From the NCBI RefSeq assembly GCF_001649575.2, contig NC_051440.1:25183488-25247487 (forward strand): a DNA stretch of 64,000 bases, read 5' to 3'. Each line of letters begins with the position of its first letter. The first letter of the stretch is position 1. The translations under genes and the position numbers were made by a program. The stretch comes from Kryptolebias marmoratus. Taxonomy: Eukaryota > Chordata > Actinopteri > Cyprinodontiformes > Rivulidae. Positions 47,838-57,119 of the stretch are shown one piece after another. The notes below the pieces were generated by a model. The model worked only from the letters and a program-made list of their open reading frames with translations. It ran no database searches and was not told the DNA's origin.

Positions 47838-48050
47838 ATCAGGGGTGTCCAATCCTGGTCCTCAGGGCCACCATCCTGCATGTTTTCCCTTGTTTCTCTG
47901 TTCCAACACACCTGATTCAGAGGTTAAATCACCTCTTCATGTTCTGCAGAAGCCTGTTAATCACACATTGATTTAAATCAGGTGTGTTGGAGCAGAGGAA
48001 CAAGTAAAACATGCAGGATGGAGGCCCTGAGGACCAGGATTGGAGACCAA
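47838..48050. mobile_element. fold-back hAT-like element, 213 bp
   Basis: Two long inverted arms: CAGGGGTGTCCAATCCTGG, then CATCCTGCATGTTTTCC on the left; AAACATGCAGGATGG and AGGACCAGGATTGGAGACC on the right. Flanked by 8-bp TCTGTTAG copies. The target is the CTGTCTGTTAG motif of an older repeat, so the empty site can be predicted. Confidence 0.75.
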
Positions 48051-48058
48051 TCTGTTAG
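48051..48058 (+). repeat. target-site duplication TCTGTTAG, right copy
   Basis: Identical to 47830-47837. Confidence 0.75.
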
Positions 48059-48639
48059 CTCATCAACCTTATGGTTGGACTCCTGGAGACTCAAAATTGT
48101 AAGAAAATAGGTGAATTTTCTGTTGCATTTTCACTGAATTCTGACTGTAAGTGATCAGCGAGCCGTGCAGCTGATTATGAGCGGCCAGTTTTTGAAAAAT
48201 CGCGGCCTATTTAGTGTGCACGGGTCGTAAAGCTGTATTCTAGGCCATGCACATTATTTCATTGCCCACCTCTGTCCACATTGCCCCTGTTTCTTCCTGC
48301 TTTGTGCCCATCTTGGCAGACAACATCACTTTTATGATTTAATCAACCTGAAATGAAGATAGGCAGATTTGGACGAGTCTTATTTAGACCTGGATGTTTT
48401 CTGTCGGAGGAGAGATCCAGAGCAGGAGTCAAACTGCAGCTCCAGGACTCATGAGACGGGTTCGAATCACCCGCGACTATTCTGTGACCATTTCCAGAGA
48501 AAACGTGTCTCATAAATTTTTTTAACTTGTTCAAAGTTCAATGAACAGGACAGCGAGCCTCTGCGACTTCCAGAGAAACTGAGAAACCCTGCGAACGTTA
48601 CAAGATCTGGTCACTTTTTACCTTTAACAAACACAAAAC

Positions 48640-48810
48640 GACTGCAGCTCAGCTAATTTTACAGATATTAAGCTAAGATTTGGTATAGTGTTAGCTGAGA
48701 GTGATCTCCAACACATATTACAAGTAACAACAGATTGCACAACAACTTTGTTTAGAACTTTGGCATTCAAGGTGGTGGGAGGTATGCATTCCTCCGAGGA
48801 ATGTTGCTTT
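48640..48810 (+). repeat. family H copy 6, 3' part with hairpin
   Basis: Reads GCTCAGCTAATTTTACAG, GAGAGTGATCTCCAACAC, CATTCAAGGTGGTGGGAG and TATGCATTCCTCCGAGGAAT. The hairpin arms (48786-48794 and 48796-48804) are CTC and GAG where copy 5 has CTT and AAG. Confidence 0.65.
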
Positions 48811-49497
48811 TAATAGTTCAACACATTTGTAGAAACACAACGCATCATGAAAACTAATGCTGCTGCATCTAAACGTGTCAAATTTTATCCATAAAAACAT
48901 TAACAGATCTTACAACTTCATCTTATGCACCAGGAAAAACTAAACATTTAATTTAATGTCTGTTATCGTTACACACCGTGTATTATGTTACACTCCTGCT
49001 TGTAAAATCTGAGGTTAGTTTTGCTAAATTATTTGGATTTATTGAAATTTGTTGTTGTGTTCTTACAGCAAAAAGATCATCTGCAATTGAAATTTGGCAA
49101 GTCAATTAGGTTTTATGTCAAATTTGCCTAACAAATACAGTTTCACTCATAGATTTGTAATGTTCCTTTATTTGTTTAAACACCGAAAAAACGTTTTAAT
49201 TTACTCCAACTTTGACATTTGAGCAAATCTGCTCTAACTTAGAGTACTACACTGTAATTTCTACCTAACAACGATTATATTTTATACTCTTATGGCTGAA
49301 AGTCAAATTTACATTTAGGTCAGAGTTTAAATCTTAAGCAGAACAACAGCAGAGGAGTGTGGAATCAGCATTAAACTGAGAAATACGTGAGTGTATCCTT
49401 GTCGGCTCCTGAAGAGGTTTTACCGCTGCTGTTTCCCTCAGGCTACAGCTTGTTTCGAGGCAGATCGGCTCGATGACTGACAAGAGTTTGACCAACT

Positions 49498-49543
49498 GAG
49501 GAGGAGGAGGAGGAGGAGGAGGAGGAGGAGGAGGAGGAGGAGG
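49498..49543. repeat. (GAG)15 microsatellite
   Basis: Uninterrupted trinucleotide run of 46 bp. The poly-Leu reading frame on the other strand is not a gene. Confidence 0.95.
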
Positions 49544-50724
49544 GCAGTATGCACCTCCAGCTTTAAGAAGAAGAGCCGAACAGTGTATCTCGAAGTTGTT
49601 GTTAGTTCATGTGCCAGAAACTGAGACAAACAAGGATGGAGGAAGACGGAGGAGGCTATTTAAAAGCTGCTGACAGGTTCTGTTTGCCAAGAAACTGAGC
49701 ATTTTTAACAAGTGACTTGTTTCAGGTGCAGAACTCAACTAAAAAACATCTCCAGGTACAAGTTTTAGAACAACATATCACATATAGTTAATGCTAAAAT
49801 ATAAATGACTGTTTAGGCTTAAGACTTTTCAACATAGCTCCTTATTCTCATCAGTAAACGGTAAAAATGATTGTTCACTTTCCCTTTAAAATAACTTAAG
49901 GTGGTTTTTGTTGTGTACTGAGGTGGTTTAAATAAAATTAGTCAAAATTTAAATTGAAGAAACATCTAATTTTGTGTCATAAAGGCCTGCAGAGAAACCG
50001 TCACGTAAACAAAACTCCTGGGGCCAGATAAATTAGGTACTTAAATCATCAAATAATTAAATTTGATTGGTTTTAAAATAATTACTGTATAGTAAGTCGC
50101 CACACTAATTGCTACAATAAGAGCATAAAAGCATTATTTCAACACATGAGGCAACAAAAGGGGAAGCAGAACTGGAAATTAAAAAATACTTATATTTCTG
50201 AACCATTTTATGTTACAGATCAGAGCTTAACTTGCTCTAATATTATTTACAATAATAATAAATCTACAATAATCCATTATTAACATGATGATTTTCCCAC
50301 TTTGGTCATTTGAGAATAGCTGACCACATTTATCCTTTATTTAAATTATTGCACAAACCCATAAACTTGCCTCTTTATATTTGTCTCTTTTCATCATTTT
50401 CATGTTTTTGCATAATTCAGCTCTGTATGTTTTCCTTCATATGTATCTTTGCAGCTACAGACAACTATCCACCAAGACGTATAAGAGTGGTCATGTAAAA
50501 GTTTTTTTTGTTTTTTTTTAAACATAGGAATCAACACATCTCCAAATTTAAAATGAGCATTCCTTGACTAACGTATCCTCTGATATTTGCATGAAGATGA
50601 GAAGCTGCTGTAACAAACTAATTTCCTGCACAAGAATATTAAGGTTTCTATCTATTCAGCCTTGAAGAAATGCAAATTTCCGGCCACCTTGAACACTCCA
50701 GTTTTAAGCAAAGACCTCACATAA

Positions 50725-50960
50725 ACCAGTTAGAGCTCAGAATACGTGTTGTGAGTGACTCTCGGCTACTACCACACCAGATTTTAGCTCAGTATCTGTA
50801 AAAATGACTTAGCCGGAGACATTTTTGTGTTTGCTATTGGTCCTCTTAACCAGGTTGTCTTCAAAAATCAATCCAATCCAATGACTGCTTTCTTAGAGTT
50901 TTTGTTAAAATCCATGCATTAGTTCCTAAGATATTTTGCTAACGTGACACACAAGAAGTT
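50725..50960 (-). repeat. family H copy 7, internal part
   Basis: Reads GAGTGACTCTCGGCTACTAC, CACACCAGATTTTAGCTCAG, TATCTGTAAAAATGACTTAG and AAGATATTTTGCTAACG, in the same order as copies 3, 4 and 8. No terminal hairpin is visible. Confidence 0.6.
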
Positions 50961-51869
50961 ACATAATAAATCTCCTTTCATAAAAATTCAATTATCTGTT
51001 CAATTAACTGGCCGTGCACGCAGGTTATTGCTCTTTCACTGATAACTTATTTATTATTACCAGTAAAACTAATCCGAGGTGATTAATAACAGAACAAATC
51101 AAAAGCTATATCTATTCGACTCTTATTCTTTGTGGCTCTGCTGATCTTCTGCTTTTGTTTCACAGTTCAAGTTTGCTGTAACTGAAGCGAACAATCTCTG
51201 AAGGAACGCAGAGCTAACCGATTCTTTATGTTTGGGTGAATAAACCAGCTGCAAACCTCAGACATGAGAAAGAAAGAGATAAATCTCATCTAATTCTTAG
51301 CGAGCAAACATTACTTTAAAGTTTAAATAAGATTCTGCTTTTCCCCACTGTATTTCTGGATTTAAAAAAAATCCTAATACATCATTAAATGTCAAATCCT
51401 CTAACTAATCCTGTAAAGTCTCTTAACGATGTTCTCTAACCATTTAATATTTAATGTAGCAGGAGTTTAAAGGCATTTGATTTTAAATCTATGAAGCCTT
51501 CTTTAATGAAAAGAGGAAGAAGACTTCCAGCTTCAAACAGTCGGACTAAATGAACAGAGACGCGTGTTTGACTTCCTCAAATAACAACAGAAAGCAGCAG
51601 AGCCGGAGCGAAACATGTTGTGAAGTCAGGGGAGAAGAGGAGGGCAAAATTTAAAGAAAATGTTGAGTTTTTTTATTCACAGCTACCTTATCCTTCCTTT
51701 TGACGGTTGCTTGCATGAAACTGTATAATTCACTGGAGTCAGCTGCAAATATATGTGCGGATTTTTAACCAAACGGGCCAGTTGTGAAGCATCTCCTACC
51801 TCACGTAAATTACTGTGTTAACATCCTGTCAATTAAAAAAAAAAAAAAAAGTCCGAGTGACAATTGGGT

Positions 51870-52110
51870 CACAACAAGAGACAGTTAAGAAACATGACAA
51901 AGTAAGACGGAGCTGCAGAGACAACAAATGAGGTAATTCTGTCCCGCCACTGACAAATGTGACAGTAATACGAGGTGCATTTGCATAGCAGATGTTCCAC
52001 TACACAGGGCTAGATTTATTGAACTAGCAATTACCAGGATGGCCATGTGCCATCTGTCATCCAGCGGCAGCGGATAAATTAAAAGCAACAGCTGTGAGTA
52101 CGCCGCGGAG
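51870..52110. promoter_or_regulatory. possible conserved non-coding element
   Basis: Unique-looking, balanced in composition, with an octamer ATTTGCAT (51979-51986), CAGCTG E-boxes and CAATTA-type sites. Regulatory function is only a guess from sequence character; conservation could not be tested. Confidence 0.2.
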
Positions 52111-52820
52111 GTAAGGGCGACTTAAAGCATCTCGCTCAGCGGAGGAAGAGATGCATGTCAGCGAGGTTACTCCCTTCGGAGAAAGAAATGAAAGAAGGCT
52201 GCGGAGAGAACGGGAGGGGTGAGGGAGACACATTTCCTCTCTGAATTATCACCTGTTTATCATTTGTTTTCCTTTCTGTCTAAAACTGGCTTGAAGCCAC
52301 GCGCTGCCATCCATCATTGTAGCGCATGTTTATAGTTTTTCTGTGATTGCACAAGACCTAAATTACCCTTCATCAAGTGTTAATAGAGAGTGATTTCTGC
52401 AATCAGGGAGTTACATAAAGCATAAAAAACAGCAAATGTGCAAACAAATCAGTTCATTGTTTGTTTGTTTTCTCTGCACCGAAGTTCATTGTCTTTCTTC
52501 TCGCTCTTTTTGTTTCTCTAACCAGCCATTTTTACTCAATTCCAAAAAAAGCCTGTGGCTGTTTTTAAAAGAATGGCATTGAAAATAAATGTGTTCATCA
52601 CGACAGTCCAGGAGCTAAAAACACAGCTCAGTAAGTCTGTTGCGTTCAGTCGGCTGAAAACACACGAGGTGATCAGTTTTCTCCTGAATTTAGCGTTTGT
52701 CTGATATTACAAACAGCCTGTTCTGTAAAAGGGTGTTCATTTTACGAAACAAGGACGTGTTTGTTTGACATTTGATTAGAAATTCAGTTGATCAAAGACA
52801 AAGAAAAGCATCATTTAGGC

Positions 52821-53045
52821 CAGTGGTTTCCAAAGTCATAAAACATCACCGGAGGGTCTTTAAATCATCTTCAGAAATCAAATTACTTGAAAAAAATGAT
52901 TGCGAAAGACAAAGTTTCATCATTATTATTAGTCCAATGTGTAATACGTTAATTAAAAATAGGGTTGTGGTTTGTACGTTAAACTAGAAAGATTTGAGGT
53001 CACATTATTTTGTGGGTCTGGCATTAAAAGGTTTGGAAACCACTT
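52821..53045. mobile_element. 225-bp hAT-like MITE
   Basis: The left end CAGTGGTTTCCAAA and the right end TTTGGAAACCACTT are inverted (13 of 14). Flanks are ATTTAGGC (52813-52820) and ATTTAAGGC (53046-53054), an 8-bp duplication with one inserted base. CAGTGGTT ends are typical of a widespread hAT group. No coding remnant. Confidence 0.7.
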
Positions 53046-53418
53046 ATTTAAGGCACACAAAATAAACGATTGACTTGAGTTATGCAAGCCAAATTAACTT
53101 AACATGATTAATGCTTGACTATAAAGAATTATTAGCCCTCAAACCTCAGAAGCTTTGGAATCAGTTTGCATTTCCGGCTCAAATGTTTGCATTTGTTGCT
53201 TCTTTTTAAAATACGTTAATGCATTTTTATTGTTGCCTTTCTCTCATCTGATGCATTTTTAACCACATAAAACAGACCCCCGTGTGCTGTGGAACAACAT
53301 GACAGTTATTTTAAATACCTTTAGACCCTTTAAGGAGTGTTAGAGTGCACTATGTGTTTGCAAAATGTTACAGAAATTTAAATAAAATTGTCCTCTACAC
53401 TTACTGTATCTTCTAAAT

Positions 53419-53619
53419 CAGTGGTCCTGGAGGGCCACCATCCTGCATGTTTTCCTTGTTCCTCTGCTTCAACACACCTGATCTGAATCAATGGGTGATT
53501 AACAGGCTTCTGCAGAACATGAAGAGGTGATTTAACCTCTGAATCAGGTTTGTTGGAGCAGAGAAACAAGGAAAACATGCAGGATGGTGGCCCTCCAGGA
53601 CCAGGATTGGACACCCCTG
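53419..53619. mobile_element. fold-back hAT-like element, 201 bp
   Basis: Same family as 47838-48050. The arms GGTCCTGGAGGGCCACCATC and GATGGTGGCCCTCCAGGACC are exact inverted repeats. The left tip has lost about 12 bp (CAGTGGTCC instead of CAGGGGTGTCC...). Flanks TTCTAAAT and ATCTAAAC match at 6 of 8 positions. Confidence 0.7.
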
Positions 53620-54876
53620 ATCTAAACTCTTAATGCAAACGACCCAACTTGAGTCGCATCGAACAGAGCAGTAAATGAGAAGGAAAAAAGCTCATTTCTC
53701 AAATGATCTAAAGCACAAACCGACACACCAGCGAGACACTTCTGCCGACAGGACGGGTCATGAGACAAACGTAACGGAGACAGCTCAGCCACGGGTGGAT
53801 GGAGGAGAATTTAAGCATTTAAACGAAACTCAAACGACTCACGTCAGCCTCAGGACACATTTATCCTCACAAATTACTGTGAGCAAACATCGAAGCAGAG
53901 TTTTTATATGTACTTAACATTAACAGCTGAATGAGTTTTTCTCAACTAAACTGAACTCCCTCCGTTCTGTCACGGCATCTGCCAATCAGACCAACTCCTA
54001 ATGCTTTGTTGCGTCTCTCATTATTAAAAAAAACAATTTATTGGGTTTATCAAACAGTTTTGAAACTTTCAGAGTCACAGTCTTCATTTGGTCCTTTAAG
54101 TTCTTGTTCGTTTGATCTGGGTTTTGTCTTCTGTCAGGTTAAATGTCTCCATCCATTAATGTTTGCAGCAGAAAATAACCTGAAACTTCACTGAAACAAA
54201 AGCTCGTCCTGTGATCTGAGAAGGTGTCGTGACGTCTGGAGTTTTTGCTGCCATTTAACCCAGAAACTGAGGCGACCCATCCAGATGCCACAGAGTGCTG
54301 CTTCAAACCACAAATTGCTCGCAGTAATCATCATCTGTCTCCGAGCTGTGAAGTCAGAATCTTCTGTGGATTCTAGAGAAACACCTGCAGTCAACTTTCT
54401 CCCCGTTGCTGCCTTTTAGCCGATAATAAACCGCATCACCTTTCTCTTTTCACAAACGAAATTCAGCCTAAAATGTGTGGGATGCCCCTGCTTTGAAGCT
54501 CAACGTATCATACTTTTAATTTTTAGTCTCACTTAATTTAGAAAATACAGATTATTTACACTGTTTATCATTCAGAGAGGCGGATTTCTATTAGTTTCAT
54601 TACAGAATGAAATGAACCTGCAGGGACTCAAGGAACCGTGGATGCTTCTTTTTTTGTTGTTGTTGTTTCATCGTGACGTTTTGTGATTTGACATTTACCC
54701 ATTGTTTACCTTTTCGTTGTCCTGCCTTCAAAATGATGCTTAACTCAGTTTATGAATCTATGCAAGCTGATCGCTATGCATGTCGTTTATTCCCTTAAAA
54801 AAATGTCCCACATTAAAAAATAAGGTAGCAATAATAATAATACAGGTAAGAGTACCTGGAGCATCTCCCAGGAAGT

Positions 54877-55540
54877 CAGTGGCGGGCGGTGCATTTCACA
54901 CTTAGGCCTTCAGTGATGTCCAACTTAGCCAATAAATACCTTTCATTGTGCCAGCATTTATAACACCAGGAAGAAAATCAAAATGGGCATTTTAAAAATC
55001 AACAAACCCTCATCAGCAATTAAAACATATCTGGTATGCTACTGTCAAAACTAAATAAAATAGAAAACACTTATTTCAACACAAAATCCATTCTGGGACA
55101 GGTTAGCTAGCTCGGGGGTCGGCCGTCCTCCTCTAACGAGATCCAGCTTCTTTTGGAAAGTTCGTCTTGAAAACAGCCTTGCCAGTAAATCAGCAACCAA
55201 ATCAACGTGTTGCTCTCCTTCGGCCTTCAGTTAAAAAAGTTTTTAACCGTTAACAGTCCCGGGTGTGACCCTGTTGATCTGCATAGCACTGCCGCGGCTC
55301 AAACTTGTAATTATCCATATCCAATCACAGCTAGAGGGCCTTACTGACACAACTCGTGATCTGATTGGCTATCGCAACTGTCTATCAACTGTATTTCATA
55401 CAACATAAGACAGCTGAATTCTTATTGGATAAAAACTCTAACCTAAAAACAACAGCACTGGAGAGAATGAAGAGAATATGAATACTTTCAGATATCTAGG
55501 GAAAGAAAATTAAAAATTAAATTAACCTTTATCATAATTA
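54877..55540. repeat. probable old DNA-transposon remnant (CAGTGGCGGGC end)
   Basis: The left tip CAGTGGCGGGCGGTGCATTT resembles the terminal sequence of a dispersed fish transposon. The region is followed by sequence with scattered GC-rich patches. The matching right end is missing, so the extent is a guess. Confidence 0.3.
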
Positions 55541-55635
55541 TGATTATGATTTCTGGTAACCTTCCTGGTACGAACTCAGGTGTGTTGCTATCAGTAATAA
55601 CAGAATGATCCCTATTAGACTAAAATTAAACCCAC

Positions 55636-55769
55636 TTGAGTATAACACAGCCTGTTCCGCTGGGCGGTGCGGTCCAAAACACCTGGATCCTGGTTCTCCT
55701 GCGAGGCGTGCTCTCCGTCACGGCAGGAAGGCAGTTGGTCATGAACTGGGTGTCTTCGTCGTCGATGAT
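55636..55769 (-). CDS. spon1: spon1 exon: Reeler domain, C-terminal half
   Basis: A 134-nt exon. After the polypyrimidine tract and CAG acceptor it encodes IIDDEDTQFMTNCLPAVTES, TPRRRTRIQVFWTAPPSGTG and CVIL, then AA of a split Lys codon; the donor is GTGGGT. It matches the FQIIDEE...TESTPRRRTRIQVFW part of the F-spondin Reeler domain, with conserved Cys in TNC and TGC. It starts in phase 0, so the preceding exon should end with the Gln codon of the FQ pair; that exon was not found up to 64 kb. Confidence 0.95.
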
Positions 55770-56283
55770 CTGAAAAAAAAAGGAGGAAAACGAAGTCATA
55801 TTTTTAAAACAGAATCCGAGTTATTGGAGGCAGAGGATTAGAACTGAACAGCTCCGCAGGAAGTTCTGCTTTTGGATTCACTTCTCACTGGCTGAGCGGG
55901 TTCGAAAGCCGAACTTATCTGGCCGTCAGCTGGTTCATGAACACATGAAACTGCTGTAAATCAATTTTAACGAGCTGATATTTCGCAGATGAATATCAGT
56001 ATCTGTAAGTCTGACGTTCAGCTGAACAACCAGTAAATCCTTTGAGCTGCTGGCAAATATAAAACAAATCTAATCACATCAAGTTTCTTCAGATATTTCT
56101 TTAGTGAAGTGAGAAACGTAAGGCTAGTGAAAATTAATAAGTAGCGTTCCTTAAAGAAATGCATATCACCCGCCACCTTACAAGCCAAGGTTTTAAATAC
56201 AATCTGTTAGGCTGTTGGGGATGATGCTCAGCTACTACCACACCAGGGTTAGCTCATTATCTCTAAAGCTGACAGAGTTACAG

Positions 56284-57022
56284 GTAGGTAGGTAGGTAGG
56301 TAGATTTATTTATACAGCACTTTTCAGCACAAGGCGACTCAAAGTGCTTTACAACACAAGAACAAAATTACAGACAAAGTTTCAGAACATGAAACACAAT
56401 GAAACACAAAAGCTAAACAAGATAAACTAAACTAAGCGTACAGTTTGGATAAGTAATCTAAAACATGAGAATGCTAAGCTAATGATACCGAGCTTTCTAA
56501 ATGGTACCAGACCCTCTATACGGCCGACATAACAATTACTAACTAAGGTCTAAACATAACTAAACTAAGGTACGAACTCTAACAGTACCAAGGCCCTCTG
56601 AACAGCCAACGTAAGAATTTCTAATATATATAGATAATCTAAATAAGGGACAACGGAAGGAAGGAAAAAAATAAATAAAATGCAAGTATGAGTATGAGAA
56701 TGTGTGTGTGTGTTTCCAGACGGTAGAAGGCAGTGTAATGCATTGGTGTGTGTGTGTGTTTGCAGGAAAGTCCATGAATGTTCACAGGCAACGGAGGGGG
56801 GGGGCTTCTGTTGACATAAATTCCATGGAGACTTGATAAGACTTTGGCCTTCAAGGTCACATCGGAAAGCCAAATGTATATAATAACAGAGTTGTTTCGG
56901 AACAGGCTGACTTTGTTTTGAGTCTGCCTTGAAGTCTTTGCTGGTACATTCTCAAATCCAAACAGCCGAATTTCAGGTCCAATCTGTTGTTCCGAAATGA
57001 GCAGCTTCTCCAAGAAGCCATC
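56284..57022 (-). mobile_element. retroelement-like insertion with an (ACCT)n tail
   Basis: On the minus strand it ends CACTTTGAGTCGCCTTGTGC, GTGCTGTATAAATAAATC and then (ACCT)n, a 3' terminus very common in fish LINE/SINE families. TACAG occurs at both borders (56279-56283 and 57023-57027). Its 5' part contains a minus-strand open frame starting MAVDGFLEKLLISEQQ with no domain I recognise. Confidence 0.5.
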
Positions 57023-57119
57023 TACAGCCATCTTTTAGCTTGATATGGTCAGTTAGCTGTGGCAGCCATCTTGAAAAGAAGGATTACTTTCTGAGGGGCT
57101 TCGTTGCAGCTAATGGTCA

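Larger units (their letters stand above)
47768..48265 (+). repeat. family G/H-like copy interrupted by a fold-back hAT element
   Basis: Begins ATTATTGCCCACCATCTCGC, as in the 5' end of family H at 7512, and reads to CTGTCTGTTAG. There the fold-back element is inserted, and it resumes CTCATCAACC. Its later part (48080-48265) matches family G at 41700-41950. It ends near a second CATTGCCCACC. Confidence 0.45.
41053..55635 (-). other. spon1 intron, about 14.6 kb
   Basis: Rich in mobile DNA: two hAT-like copies with a zinc-finger frame, family H copies, two fold-back hAT elements, a 225-bp hAT-like MITE and microsatellites. Stretches without recognised features are 43.3-44.6, 45.6-47.7, 48.9-49.4, 49.6-50.7, 51.0-51.8, 52.1-52.8 and 53.7-54.8 kb. 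A 64-codon acidic frame near 46.9 kb has the wrong phase to be a spon1 exon. Confidence 0.75.
1410..55769 (-). other. spon1: spon1 (F-spondin) gene, internal part: six exons and five introns
   Basis: Six minus-strand exons, all bounded by AG acceptors and GT donors, join in phase into 747 nt (249 codons) without a stop. The product matches F-spondin, a secreted extracellular-matrix protein made of a Reeler domain, a spondin domain and thrombospondin type 1 repeats, known for roles in axon guidance and cell adhesion. The part present is the C-terminal half of Reeler plus most of the spondin domain. Introns measure about 14.6, 0.85, 1.7, 31.6 and 4.9 kb in transcript order. N-terminal exons should lie right of 55.8 kb and TSR exons left of position 1. 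Teleosts keep two copies (spon1a, spon1b); I cannot tell which this is. Confidence 0.93.

Noticed and set aside
49438..49629. Minus-strand frame with a poly-Leu run
   Set aside because: Produced by the (GAG)15 microsatellite read on the other strand.
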